Positions 8,344 to 16,393 of a stretch of 64,000 bases of DNA are shown here, piece after piece. Numbering within the stretch: the stretch's first letter is position 1; each line of letters begins with the position of its first letter. Position numbers and translations under genes: made by a program. Source of the stretch: Thermohalobaculum sp963721105 (GTDB lineage: Bacteria; Pseudomonadota; Alphaproteobacteria; Rhodobacterales; Rhodobacteraceae); NCBI GenBank assembly GCA_963721105.1, contig CAVRHY010000018.1, forward strand, positions 62,001 to 126,000, written 5' to 3'. The notes beneath the pieces are model-generated. The model was not told the origin of the DNA. It saw only the letters and a program-made list of their open reading frames with translations, and made no database searches.

Positions 8344-8952
8344 ATGAACGCCACCCTGCCGGATTCCGCCCGGCCGACCGAGGACGACGCCCGCGAGGCG
8401 GTACGCACGCTGCTGCGATGGGCCGGCGACAACCCGGACCGCGAAGGGCTGCGCGAGACGCCCGACCGCGTCGTGCGCGCCTATCGCGAGTGGTTCGCCG
8501 GCTACGACCAGGACCCGGTCGAACTCCTGAAGCGAACCTTCGAGGAGGTCGAAGGCTACGACGAGATGGTCGTGCTGCGCGATATTCGCTTCGAAAGCTT
8601 CTGCGAGCACCACATGGCGCCGATCATCGGCAAGGCGCATGTCGGCTATATCCCAAGCGAGCGCGTCGTCGGGATCTCGAAGCTGGCGCGCCTGGTGCAC
8701 GTCTTCAGCAAGCGCCTGCAGGTGCAGGAGAAGATGACGGCGCAGATCGCCACCGCGCTGATGGAGGTGCTGGTCCCGCGCGGCGTCGCGGTGGTGATCG
8801 AGGGCGAGCACCACTGCATGACCACGCGCGGCGTCATGCAGCACGGCGTGACAATGGTGACCTCGACCATGCTGGGCCTGTTCCGCAAGGACCCGCGAAC
8901 CCGCAAGGAGTTCATGGACATCATCGGCAACCCGACCAACCGGGCCGGCTGA
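8344..8952 (+). CDS. folE: GTP cyclohydrolase I
   Basis: A 202-residue FolE-type enzyme that converts GTP to 7,8-dihydroneopterin triphosphate, the first step of folate synthesis. The Zn ligands are visible in SFCEHHMAPIIGKAHVGYIP (Cys and His) and in GEHHCMTTRG (the second Cys). The VVGISKLARLV and QEKMTAQIA blocks are conserved in the family. The ATG at 8344 gives a normal length of about 200. Longer upstream frames overlap the divergent terB promoter region and are not family-like. It is transcribed alone and divergently from the TerB-GST pair. Confidence 0.96.
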   Translation: MNATLPDSARPTEDDAREAVRTLLRWAGDNPDREGLRETPDRVVRAYREWFAGYDQDPVELLKRTFEEVEGYDEMVVLRDIRFESFCEHHMAPIIGKAHVGYIPSERVVGISKLARLVHVFSKRLQVQEKMTAQIATALMEVLVPRGVAVVIEGEHHCMTTRGVMQHGVTMVTSTMLGLFRKDPRTRKEFMDIIGNPTNRAG

Positions 8953-9120
8953 GCGCCCACCCGCTCGCCACGACGCCGCAAGGGGGTGAGCGCGCCCACG
9001 CCGGCGCCGACCACATTCATCCACTCGCCCTGGAGGACCGCTCGGTATGAGGGCGCCGGTGCGGCCGCGCCCGTCCGCTCCCGGCACGGCGTCCCCGCGC
9101 GCCGGATCGATACGCGCTCG

Positions 9121-9618
9121 CTAGCCGCCGAAGGCCAGCACGTTCAGCCCGGCGCGCAGCGCGTCGGCGTCGGCCAACCCGGCTTCCAGTGCCGCGTGCT
9201 CGCGCTCCCAGATCGGCAGGGCGCGGGCCAGCGCGGCGCGCCCTTCATCGGTCAGCGCCAGCCGCCGCCCGCGGCGGTCGGCCTCGTCGACGCGGACCAC
9301 GACCCAGCCGCGGCGCTCCAGCGGCTTCAGCATGGCGGTCAGCGACGTCCGGTCCATCGCCAGCAACTCCGCCACCCGGCCGGGCCGCGGCGGCTCGCGC
9401 CCGTTCAGCGCCATCATCACCGAGAACTGCCCGTTGGTCAGCCCGACCTCGCGCAGCGCGGCGTCGAAGCGCCGCGCCAGCGCCCGCGCCGCGCGCTGCG
9501 CGTGCAGGCAGAGACACGCGTCGCGCACGCGGTGCGTCGTCTCCAGCGGGACGCGGGCCGTTTCGGCGCGGCCGCCCGGCCGCGGCGGTGCGGCAGGCGC
9601 ATCGGATGGCTTTGACAT
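9121..9618 (-). CDS. MarR-family transcriptional regulator
   Basis: A 165-residue winged-helix repressor-type protein. It has the MarR layout: an N-terminal dimerisation helix (CLCLHAQRAARALARRFD), a winged helix (GQFSVMMALNG, then RVAELLAMDRTSLTAMLKPL as recognition helix) and a wing (VVVRVDEADRRGRRLALTDEG). It is divergent from the NTF2-like/BNR/MoaD-like cassette, with only about 54 bp between the starts. That gap holds a perfect 10-bp palindrome, so it probably controls both directions. Cys residues near the N terminus (CLCLH) could allow redox or metal sensing; this is inference. Confidence 0.88.
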   Translation of the reverse strand: MSKPSDAPAAPPRPGGRAETARVPLETTHRVRDACLCLHAQRAARALARRFDAALREVGLTNGQFSVMMALNGREPPRPGRVAELLAMDRTSLTAMLKPLERRGWVVVRVDEADRRGRRLALTDEGRAALARALPIWEREHAALEAGLADADALRAGLNVLAFGG

Positions 9619-9621
9619 CGG

Positions 9622-9655
9622 CTCAATATGTTGATATCAATCTAAATTGCAACAG
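9622..9655 (-). promoter_or_regulatory. MarR gene promoter with overlapping palindromic operator
   Basis: The perfect palindrome TTGATATCAA lies at 9631-9640. On the reverse strand a TTGCAA (-35-like) is followed after 16 bases by CATATT (-10-like), which is only about nine bases from the MarR ATG, so the transcript would be nearly leaderless. The palindrome falls in the spacer, the expected place for autorepression and control of the divergent cassette. Confidence 0.5.
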
Positions 9656-9672
9656 CACAGGACGTCCACCGC

Positions 9673-10173
9673 ATGAACGTTTACGCTGACATCACAGACC
9701 CGGATCCCGACATCGCTGCGATTGGCGGGTTGATCGAACGCTGCGCCCAGGGGTTCCGCGACATGAACCTCGACGCCATCATGGCCTGCCACACCGACGA
9801 CGTGGTCTGCTTCGACTGCCACTCGCAGTTCGAGGCGCGCGGCGCCGAAGCCGTGCGCACCTTCCTGGCGGCCTGCCTGCCGCATATGGTGGGCCCGGTC
9901 GTCCACCGCATTCACGAGCTGGCTGTAGCCGCCGACGGCGACGTCGGCTTCGCGCACTACCATCTCGAATCGAGCTGCCGCGACCGCGCCGGTGCCGAAC
10001 ATGGCGGCTGGCTGCGCATCACGCTGGGCGTCCGGCGCGAGGGCGGCGACTGGAAGGCCAGCCACGCCCACATCTCGGCGCCGTTCAACCCGATGACCGG
10101 GAAGACGATGTTCGGCCTGCCGCGGGAGGCCAATCCGTTCAGCGACGGGAGCGACACATGCTGCGCCTCCTGA
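9673..10173 (+). CDS. NTF2-like/SnoaL-fold protein
   Basis: A 166-residue small alpha+beta-barrel protein of the NTF2-like superfamily (SnoaL/SgcJ/ketosteroid-isomerase fold). The N-terminal helices (IGGLIERCAQGFRDMNLDAI) lead to MACHTDDVVCFDC, followed by strands ending WLRITLGVRREGGDWKASHAHISAP, the usual C-terminal strand pair. Such proteins serve as small-molecule isomerases, hydratases or binding partners; the substrate is unknown. Its 3' end overlaps the next gene by 16 bases, so it is the first gene of a coupled three-gene cassette under the divergent MarR-type regulator. Confidence 0.75.
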   Translation: MNVYADITDPDPDIAAIGGLIERCAQGFRDMNLDAIMACHTDDVVCFDCHSQFEARGAEAVRTFLAACLPHMVGPVVHRIHELAVAADGDVGFAHYHLESSCRDRAGAEHGGWLRITLGVRREGGDWKASHAHISAPFNPMTGKTMFGLPREANPFSDGSDTCCAS

Positions 10174-11225
10174 TCGGCACGAAGAAGGGCCTGTTCATCC
10201 TGGTCGGCGACGAGGACCGCCGCGACTGGACGCTCGACGGCCCGCACTGCCCGACCTGGCCGATCCACCACGTCGTCGCGGGGCCGGACGGCAGCATCCT
10301 GGCCGGCGGCGGCAACGCCTGGTTCGGCCCTGCCGTCTGGCGCAGCGACGATCTCGGCCGGAGCTGGAGCCATTCCAGCCAGGGCCTCGCCTACGCCGCC
10401 GGCGAGGCGCCGGTGCAGGCGGTCTGGAGCCTCGCCGCTGCCGACGGCACCGTCTGGGCCGGCGTCGAGCCCGCCGGGCTGTTCCGCAGCCGCGACGGCG
10501 GCGCGACATGGGAGCATGTCACGGCGCTCAGCGAGCATCCGACGCGCAAGGACTGGCAGCCGGGGGGCGGGGGGCTGATCCTTCACCACATCATCGCGGA
10601 CCCGGCCGCGCCCGAGCGGCTGTGGGTCGGCATCTCGACGGCGGGCGTCTTCCACTCGGCGGATGGCGGTGGGTCGTGGCAGCCCCGCAACAGCGGCACG
10701 CGCCAGGACTACGCACCCGAGGGCCAGCGCTACCCGGAGGTCGGCCAGTGCGTGCACGCGCTGGCGATGGCGGCGGGGCAGCCGGACCGTCTGTACCAGC
10801 AGAACCATTGCGGCATGTACCGCACCGACGATGGCGGGCGAAACTGGACCTCGATCGAGCCCGGTTTGCCGTCGACCTTCGGCTTTCCAGCGGTAGCCCA
10901 TCCGCGCGACCCCGACACGCTGTGGCTGTTCCCGCTGAACGGCGACCAGGCCGGCCGGTTCGCCCCCGACGGCAAGGCCGCGGTCTGGCGCAGCCGCGAC
11001 GGCGGCGACAGCTGGCAGGACCTGCGCACTGGCCTGCCACAGCAGAACGCCTTCCTGACGGTGCTGCGCCAGGGCATGGCGACCGACCGGATGGACCCGG
11101 CCGGCCTCTACTTCGGCACGACCTCCGGCGAGGTCTACGCCAGCCGGGACGAGGGCGAGAACTGGGCCTGCATCGCTGGGCACCTGCCCACGATCAGTTC
11201 GATCGAGGTGATGAACGATGCATGA
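10158..11225 (+). CDS. BNR/YCF48-type repeat beta-propeller protein
   Basis: A 355-residue predicted cytoplasmic beta-propeller. Repeated Asp-box motifs are visible (SDDLGRSWSH, SRDGGATWEH, SADGGGSWQP, TDDGGRNWTS, SRDGGDSWQD, SRDEGENWAC), about one per blade. The start MLRLLIGTKKGLFIL has no signal peptide. Related proteins are annotated as exo-alpha-sialidase-like or WD40/YVTN/BNR-like, but the catalytic residues of sialidase are not evident. It overlaps the NTF2-like gene upstream and the MoaD-like gene downstream, so the three are almost surely translated together. No function can be assigned from sequence. Confidence 0.85.
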   Translation: MLRLLIGTKKGLFILVGDEDRRDWTLDGPHCPTWPIHHVVAGPDGSILAGGGNAWFGPAVWRSDDLGRSWSHSSQGLAYAAGEAPVQAVWSLAAADGTVWAGVEPAGLFRSRDGGATWEHVTALSEHPTRKDWQPGGGGLILHHIIADPAAPERLWVGISTAGVFHSADGGGSWQPRNSGTRQDYAPEGQRYPEVGQCVHALAMAAGQPDRLYQQNHCGMYRTDDGGRNWTSIEPGLPSTFGFPAVAHPRDPDTLWLFPLNGDQAGRFAPDGKAAVWRSRDGGDSWQDLRTGLPQQNAFLTVLRQGMATDRMDPAGLYFGTTSGEVYASRDEGENWACIAGHLPTISSIEVMNDA

Positions 11226-11505
11226 CATGCAGGCGGCGGCCACGGTCTCGGTGACGCTGCCGCCGGCTTTGCTGGAGCTGTTCCCCGGCGCCCCGATGGT
11301 GCTGACGCTGTCCGCGGGCGATATCGGCGAGCTGCTGGCCGCGCTCGACGCCCGCTGGCCGGGGATGCGCGATCGGCTGGCCGACACGCGGCCCGCCATC
11401 CGCAAGCATATCCAGCTGTTCGTCGACGGCCGGCGCGCGACTCTCGAGACGCCGCTGCCTCCAGGCGCCGATGTCGTCTTCCTGACCGCCATGAGCGGCG
11501 GCTGA
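11218..11505 (+). CDS. MoaD/ThiS-like beta-grasp protein
   Basis: A 95-residue beta-grasp protein ending in MSGG, the di-glycine tail that in MoaD, ThiS and ubiquitin-like modifiers is adenylated and thiocarboxylated. The body fits the fold: VSVTLPPALLELF, LSAGDIGELLAALDARWPG, IQLFVDGR and PGADVVFLTAMSGG. It overlaps the BNR gene by eight bases. No MoeB/E1-like, MoaE or ThiG partner is encoded nearby, so a molybdopterin or thiamin role is not indicated by context. It may be a sulfur carrier or protein modifier for the cassette; this is inference. Confidence 0.78.
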   Translation: MHDMQAAATVSVTLPPALLELFPGAPMVLTLSAGDIGELLAALDARWPGMRDRLADTRPAIRKHIQLFVDGRRATLETPLPPGADVVFLTAMSGG

Positions 11506-11774
11506 CCGCGCGCCGGTCCACATCTTCAAAAGAGATCAACCCCGATCGCCTATTCGCCGTCCCCAGGGAAAAATCCCTGACACGCGGACCTCCCGTCCTG
11601 GACGAAACGCAGCGCCTCCGATGGACGGCAACCAAAGGCTGCGTCACCCGCCCCGCAAAGGGCAGGCGGCCGGCCGCAAATCGAAACCATGGTCGCCGGG
11701 AACCATGCATCCCGCTTGAGAATAGCTCCCATAACGGGCTAGGTGTTGCCCGGAGCGTGCTAAAAGGTACCGCG

Positions 11775-12692
11775 ATGGACCGTTTCGAGGACTTGCGCGC
11801 CTTCGTCCAGACGGTCGAGAGCGGGAACCTAACGCGCGCCGCCGAAACGCTGCAGGTCGCCACTTCTGCGGTCAGCCGCCGCATCAAGGACCTCGAGGGC
11901 CGGCTGGGCACGCAGCTTCTGCAGCGTACCACGCGGCAGATGCGGCTGACGGCCGCCGGCGAGACCTTCCACGCCCGCGCCATCGCCATCCTGCAGGCGT
12001 TGGAAGAGGCCGAGACCGAGGCCGGCTGCCAGAGCCGCACGCTGACCGGCCCGCTCCGCATCGCCGCGCCGCTCAGCTTCGGGCAATCGCATCTCGGACC
12101 CGTCCTCGCCGACTTCGCCGCCGCGCACCCGGGTCTGGAACTGGACGTCGACTTCTCGGACCGGCTGGTCGACCTGGTCGCCGAGGGGCACGACCTGGCC
12201 GTGCGCATCGGCAATCTGCGCGATTCCAGCCTGATCGCGCGCAAGCTGCTGGACGTCCGGACGGTCGTCGCCGCGGCGCCGGCATTCTGGGACCGGCACG
12301 GGATGCCAACGCGGCCCGAGGATCTCGGCGAGTTGCCGGCGCTCTGCTACACCGGCTCCGAGCGGGTCGACAGCTGGCGCTACACCGCGCCCGACGGCAG
12401 CAGCGGCGCCGTGCCGATGAAGGTGAGCATGCGCTCGACCTATGGCGACTTCCTGCGCGATGCGGCGATCGCCGGGCTGGGCGTCGTCATGCAGCCGAGC
12501 TTCATCCTGCACGAGGCGGTCTCGGCCGGTCTGCTGGTCCCTGCGCTGACCGACTTCGGCTGGCCCAGCGTAACGATCCACGTCGTCTACCCGCAGACGC
12601 GGCACCTCTCGGCCCGGGCGCGCGCCTTCATCGACCTGCTCCGGGCGCGGCTGGGCAGCCGGCCCGACTGGGAGGGCTTCCTCGAAGGCTGA
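11775..12692 (+). CDS. LysR-family transcriptional regulator
   Basis: A 305-residue LTTR. The N-terminal winged HTH is complete (FEDLRAFVQTVESGNLTRAA, then VATSAVSRRIKDLEGRLGTQ and LLQRTTRQMRLTAAGE). The periplasmic-binding-protein-like effector domain follows from about residue 90 (LTGPLRIAAPLSFGQSHLGP). ATG 11775 is preferred over an upstream GTG at 11757 because the HTH begins right after it. The gene stands alone: bases 11506-11774 upstream contain no convincing divergent gene, so its target cannot be guessed from context. Confidence 0.93.
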   Translation: MDRFEDLRAFVQTVESGNLTRAAETLQVATSAVSRRIKDLEGRLGTQLLQRTTRQMRLTAAGETFHARAIAILQALEEAETEAGCQSRTLTGPLRIAAPLSFGQSHLGPVLADFAAAHPGLELDVDFSDRLVDLVAEGHDLAVRIGNLRDSSLIARKLLDVRTVVAAAPAFWDRHGMPTRPEDLGELPALCYTGSERVDSWRYTAPDGSSGAVPMKVSMRSTYGDFLRDAAIAGLGVVMQPSFILHEAVSAGLLVPALTDFGWPSVTIHVVYPQTRHLSARARAFIDLLRARLGSRPDWEGFLEG

Positions 12693-12858
12693 CCCCGCGC
12701 CATTGTCAAACGGCCAGCCGGCCGGGAAATCCGGGCAGTGGCGGAACGGATCGCGTGCCCGAATCGTCCCTTCCGCACGGACCCGGCGGATTGCCACCCG
12801 CAGCGCTGGCGGCCTGAGGGCGGGTGCTCCGCCACGCACCCGTCCGGCGGCGGGGCGG

Positions 12859-13329
12859 TCATTCCCGCGCCGCGCTTTCGCTCCGCTTGACCCAGCGCCC
12901 ACCCTCCTGCGCCCAGTAGACGGCCGCCAGCCCTGCGCCCGTCACGGCACGCCATTGACCGCGCGCCGCTTCGACTGCGGCCGCATCGTGCCCGTCGAAC
13001 AGGATCGCCGTGACCTCCATCGCCGCCATCTCGTCGGTCGCCGCCTCGGCGCCGTCCACAAGGAACAGCGTGTCGGCGCCGTTCGGCACCGCGGCCCCGG
13101 CGGTCAGCCAGACCGGCTGGCGCGCCGGGTCGGGGTCGCCGTCCAGCCCATGCGGCAGGAAGCTGGCATCACCATAGGTCCAGAGATGCCGGTCGAGCCC
13201 GCCGAGCCGCCCGGCATCGCCGCCGCGCACCACCGCCCGCTGGCCGCGCGCCAGCGTGCGCTCGAGCATCGGCGGCAGGGCGCGCTCCAACGGCAGGTCG
13301 GTCAGGTGGTAGAAGCGGACTTCGGCCAT
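12859..13329 (-). CDS. holC: DNA polymerase III subunit chi
   Basis: A 156-residue HolC homologue, the clamp-loader accessory subunit that links to SSB. The start MAEVRFYHLTDLPLERALPP is behind a GGGAGG ribosome site at ATG 13329. The family blocks ALPPMLERTLARGQRAVV, LDRHLWTYGDASFLPHG and PVWLTAG are in the correct order, and WRAVTGAGLAAVYWAQEGG gives the conserved C-terminal W/Y region. An open frame extends upstream to 13515 but is not family-like. It is transcribed away from the rpsF operon. Confidence 0.93.
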   Translation of the reverse strand: MAEVRFYHLTDLPLERALPPMLERTLARGQRAVVRGGDAGRLGGLDRHLWTYGDASFLPHGLDGDPDPARQPVWLTAGAAVPNGADTLFLVDGAEAATDEMAAMEVTAILFDGHDAAAVEAARGQWRAVTGAGLAAVYWAQEGGRWVKRSESAARE

Positions 13330-13664
13330 TCCCTCCTCCCAGCGCCCCGGGGGCTCCCGGGCGCCCTGCGGCGCACCCGGGTTATCGCCCCGGGCAAGCC
13401 CTATCAGAGCCACAGATCGCGGGCGATGGTCCAGCCCCGATGGATGGCCTGACTGGCCCCGAACCTTTGTGCCATGACGACGGGATCGGGTTGCCAGGCT
13501 GGCGTCGTCCTTCATATCCCCGGGCCACCCGGCACTCGTCCATCGCGCTGCCTCCCGCGCGCCCGCGCTCTCCGGCTTGCGCTCTGGGGAACGCGCAGCG
13601 TAATTGCCTCATCGGTCGGACGTTTTCCGCTGCCGGCGCGGTTGCGCGACCGCACGCTCGCCCC
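13330..13664. other. Intergenic region between holC and the rpsF promoter
   Basis: About 335 bases without a convincing gene. The open frames here are Arg/Pro/Gly-rich shadows of G+C-rich DNA. The holC promoter (reverse strand) should lie in its left part. A GC-rich inverted stretch (CCCGGG...) occurs near 13350-13400, but no T-run or RNA gene is seen. Confidence 0.4.
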
Positions 13665-13693
13665 TTGCGCCGCCCGGCCCGCCCCTGTATATG
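13665..13693 (+). promoter_or_regulatory. Sigma-70-type promoter of rpsF-rpsR-rplI
   Basis: TTGCGC at 13665-13670 and TATATG at 13688-13693 are separated by 17 bases. They lie about 100 bases upstream of the rpsF start. This is the best hexamer pair in the gap. Confidence 0.5.
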
Positions 13694-13734
13694 GCCCGCT
13701 TCCCGGAGGAACGGATGCACGCGTCGCCTCTCGT

Positions 13735-13761
13735 ATGCGGGGTCCGGGGACCTGCCCGCAT
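13735..13761 (+). promoter_or_regulatory. Hairpin in the rpsF leader, possible S6:S18 autoregulatory site
   Basis: A perfect 7-bp stem ATGCGGG/CCCGCAT (13735-13741 with 13755-13761) encloses a loop containing GTCCGGGGACC, followed by TTTT. It lies in the transcribed leader 30 bases upstream of the rpsF ATG. Leaders of rpsF operons in several bacteria carry a CCG-bearing hairpin bound by the S6:S18 complex. The CCG in this loop fits that idea, but the match is by eye only. Confidence 0.4.
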
Positions 13762-13791
13762 TTTGAAGCGCGCCCGAGAAAAGGAACTGCG

Positions 13792-14271
13792 ATGGCGCTC
13801 TACGAGCACGTCTTCATCGCGCGCCAGGACCTGTCCAACCAGCAGGCCGAGGCGCTTATCGAACACTTCGGACAGATATTGACCGACAATGGCGGGACGC
13901 TGAACGGCACCGAATACTGGGGCCTGCGCACGCTCGCCTACAAGATCAACCGCAACCGCAAGGGGCACTACGGCTTCATGAAGTCGGACAGCCCCTCGGC
14001 CGCCGTCCAGGAGATGGAGCGGCTGATGCGGCTGCACGACGACGTCATGCGCGTCTTGACCGTCAAGGTCGACGAGCACGAGGAAGGCCCCTCGGCCGTC
14101 GTCCAGGCCAAGTCCAGCCGTGATGACCGCCGCGGCGGCCGCGACGACCGCGGACCGCGCGGCGACCGGGGCGGAGACCGTGGTGGCCGCGACCGCGACG
14201 ACCGCGACCGGGGTCCGCGCCGCGACCGCGACGACCGCCCGCCCCGCAGCGACCGTGAGGAGAGAGCCTGA
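13792..14271 (+). CDS. rpsF: 30S ribosomal protein S6
   Basis: A 159-residue S6 that binds 16S rRNA together with S18. It has the canonical start MALYEHVFIARQDLSNQQAE and the conserved blocks YWGLRTLAYKINRNRKGHYG and MRLHDDVMRVLTVKVDEHE. The last 50 residues are a low-complexity Arg/Asp/Gly-rich tail (repeated RDDRxxR and GDRGG units). Such tails are common on alphaproteobacterial S6 but vary in length. AAGGA lies upstream of ATG 13792. The stop shares one base with the rpsR start, so the genes are coupled. Confidence 0.97.
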   Translation: MALYEHVFIARQDLSNQQAEALIEHFGQILTDNGGTLNGTEYWGLRTLAYKINRNRKGHYGFMKSDSPSAAVQEMERLMRLHDDVMRVLTVKVDEHEEGPSAVVQAKSSRDDRRGGRDDRGPRGDRGGDRGGRDRDDRDRGPRRDRDDRPPRSDREERA

Positions 14272-14498
14272 TGGCCCGCCGCCCGTTTTTCCGCCGCCGC
14301 AAATCCTGCCCGTTCTCGGGTCAGAACGCGCCGATCATCGACTACAAGGACGTGAAGCTGCTCCAGCGCTTCGTCTCCGAGCGCGGCAAGATCGTCCCGT
14401 CGCGCATCACCGCGGTCTCGTCCAAGAAGCAGCGCGAGCTGGCCCGCGCCATCAAGCGCGCGCGGTTCCTGGCGCTGCTGCCATACGCGATCCAGTAG
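14271..14498 (+). CDS. rpsR: 30S ribosomal protein S18
   Basis: A 75-residue S18 with the typical basic start MARRPFFRRRKSCPFSG and the conserved IDYKDVKLLQRFVSERGKIV and PSRITAVSSKKQRELARAIK blocks, ending LPYAIQ. The single Cys of the C- S18 type remains (KSCPF). The ATG overlaps the rpsF TGA by one base. A GGAGAGAG ribosome site lies within the end of rpsF. It is the second gene of the S6-S18-L9 operon. Confidence 0.97.
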   Translation: MARRPFFRRRKSCPFSGQNAPIIDYKDVKLLQRFVSERGKIVPSRITAVSSKKQRELARAIKRARFLALLPYAIQ

Positions 14499-14511
14499 GA
14501 GAGACACGAAC

Positions 14512-15150
14512 ATGGAAGTCGTTCTCCTGGAACGGGTCGAGAAACTCGGCCAGATGGGTGAAGTCGTGTCCGTCAAGGACGGCTACGCCCGCAACTACCT
14601 GCTGCCACAGGGCAAGGCGCTGCGCTCGACCAAGGCCAACCTGGCCCGCTTCGAGCGCGAGCGGGCCAGTCTCGAGGCGCGCAACCTCGAGCAGAAGAAG
14701 GAGGCCGAGGGCGTCGCGGCAAAGCTCGACGGTCAACGCTTCGTCATCATCCGCCAGGCCGCCGAATCCGGCGCGCTCTACGGCTCGGTGGCCGCGCGCG
14801 ACGTTGCCGAGGCGGCGACCGAGGCGGGCTTCAAGGTCGGCCGCGGCCAGATCGTGCTGGACCGCCCGGTGAAGGAGCTGGGACTGCACCCGATCCGCAT
14901 CGTGCTGCACCCCGAGGTCGACGCCACCGTCACGGTGAACGTCGCCCGCTCGCGCGAGGAAGCCGAGATCCAGGCCAGCGGCCGGACGATCCAGGATCTC
15001 CGCGCCGAGGAGGATGCCGAGGCCGAGTTCGACATCGCCGAGCTGTTCGACGACATGGGCTCGGCGGCCGGCGAGGACAGCGGCGAAGACATGGGCAGCG
15101 GCCCGGCACCTGTCATCGAGACCGACGACAGCGACGACCCGCGCGGCTGA
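14512..15150 (+). CDS. rplI: 50S ribosomal protein L9
   Basis: A 212-residue L9. The N domain has MEVVLLERVEKLGQMGEVVS and GYARNYLLPQGKAL, the rRNA-binding loop. The long connecting helix is Arg/Glu-rich, and the C domain contains GSVAARDVAEA and GLHPIRIVLHPEVDATV. The C-terminal 45 residues form an acidic extension (EEDAEAEFDIAELFDD...DDSDDPRG) beyond the usual 150, as in other alphaproteobacteria. It starts 13 bases after rpsR with a GGAGAG site. Confidence 0.96.
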   Translation: MEVVLLERVEKLGQMGEVVSVKDGYARNYLLPQGKALRSTKANLARFERERASLEARNLEQKKEAEGVAAKLDGQRFVIIRQAAESGALYGSVAARDVAEAATEAGFKVGRGQIVLDRPVKELGLHPIRIVLHPEVDATVTVNVARSREEAEIQASGRTIQDLRAEEDAEAEFDIAELFDDMGSAAGEDSGEDMGSGPAPVIETDDSDDPRG

Positions 15151-15167
15151 CGCCCGGGCAACCTGAC

Positions 15168-16220
15168 ATGCGGCCCGACATGCGTAACACCCTGCCGGGC
15201 CTCAACTTCTACTCCGACACGCAGACCAGGCCGTCGCGGGCGATGCTCGCGGCGGTCCTCGACGCCGAGACGGGCGACGAGCAGAAGGGCACCGACCCGA
15301 CGACCACGCGTCTCTGCGAGAGGGTCGCCGCGCTGCTGGGGCAGGAGGCGGCGGTGCTGATGCCCTCGGGCACCATGTGCAACGAAATCGCGCTGGCGGT
15401 GCACGGCCGACCCGGCGACGAGGTCGTGTGCGACCGCATCTGCCACATCGTCACCTCGGAGGCCGGCGGCCCTGCCGCGCTCTCCGGCCTGATGATCCAC
15501 ATGCTGGACGGCGACCGTGGCCGCTTCACCGGCGCGCAACTGGCCAGCGCCATCCGCTCGGGCTCGCGCTACGAGCCAATCAGCCGCATCGTCGAGGTCG
15601 AGCAGACCTGCAACTCCGGCGGCGGCGCGATCTGGCCGACCGAGCAGCTCCGCGAGGTGCTCGGGGTCGCCCGGACGCATGGGCTGGCTGCGCACATGGA
15701 CGGCGCGCGGCTGCTCAACGCCGTGGTCGCCAGCGGCGTGCCAGCCGCCGATTACGCGGGCGGCTTCGACAGCGTCTGGATCGACTTCACCAAGGGGCTC
15801 GGCTGCCCGGTTGGCGCGGTGCTGGCCGGCTCGGGCGCGTTCATCGAGCGCGCCTGGCGGCTGAAGCAGCGCTGGGGCGGCGCTATGCGCCAGTCCGGCG
15901 TGCTGGCGGCGATGTGCCTCCACGCGCTCGACCACAACATCGAGCGGCTGGACGACGACCACCGGCTGGCCCGCCGGATCGGCGCGCGCGTTGCCGCCAT
16001 GCCGGCCGTCGCGCGGGTGCTGCCGGTCGAGACCAACATCGTCATCTTCGACATCGCCGAGGGTGCGCCAGATGCGCCCGTTCTCGTCGGCGCGCTCCAC
16101 GCCGAGGGCATCGGCAGCGGCGCGCTCGGCCCGCGGCGGATGCGCTTCGTCACCCACATGGACGTCGACGAGGCGGGTGCCGAGCGGCTCTGCGCGGCGC
16201 TGGAGACGGCGCTGGGCTGA
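15168..16220 (+). CDS. Low-specificity L-threonine aldolase family protein
   Basis: A 350-residue fold-type I PLP enzyme of the threonine aldolase/beta-eliminating lyase family, cleaving L-threonine or allo-threonine to glycine and acetaldehyde. Near the N terminus is FYSDTQTRPSRAMLAAV. The cofactor pocket blocks are VLMPSGTMCNEIAL and HMDGARLLNAV (the Asp that contacts the pyridine N). The Schiff-base Lys is in WIDFTKGLGCPVG at about residue 206. The length is typical. ATG 15168 is used; an in-frame ATG at 15180 is equally possible. It follows rplI by 17 bases and may be read through from the ribosomal operon. Confidence 0.9.
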   Translation: MRPDMRNTLPGLNFYSDTQTRPSRAMLAAVLDAETGDEQKGTDPTTTRLCERVAALLGQEAAVLMPSGTMCNEIALAVHGRPGDEVVCDRICHIVTSEAGGPAALSGLMIHMLDGDRGRFTGAQLASAIRSGSRYEPISRIVEVEQTCNSGGGAIWPTEQLREVLGVARTHGLAAHMDGARLLNAVVASGVPAADYAGGFDSVWIDFTKGLGCPVGAVLAGSGAFIERAWRLKQRWGGAMRQSGVLAAMCLHALDHNIERLDDDHRLARRIGARVAAMPAVARVLPVETNIVIFDIAEGAPDAPVLVGALHAEGIGSGALGPRRMRFVTHMDVDEAGAERLCAALETALG

Positions 16221-16393
16221 GCGCGCAGCCAACCGGCGCCCGCCACCGGTTCGTCAACTCTCCCACCGGCTCGCCGTAGAGGGCGTGCTTGCGCGGGCCG
16301 TCCGGCCGGCGGCGCGTGCACGCACACACCCTGCCGGATGCCCGCACTGGACGCACGCCACCGCCGAGGTGCCGCCCCAATGGCGCGCAGGCA

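Noticed and set aside
11550..11732. A 60-codon reverse-strand gene upstream of the LysR regulator
   Set aside because: No ribosome site, no family resemblance and a random-looking composition.
13382..13720. A 112-codon reverse-strand gene between holC and rpsF
   Set aside because: It overlaps the rpsF promoter and has the Arg/Gly/Pro bias of shadow frames.
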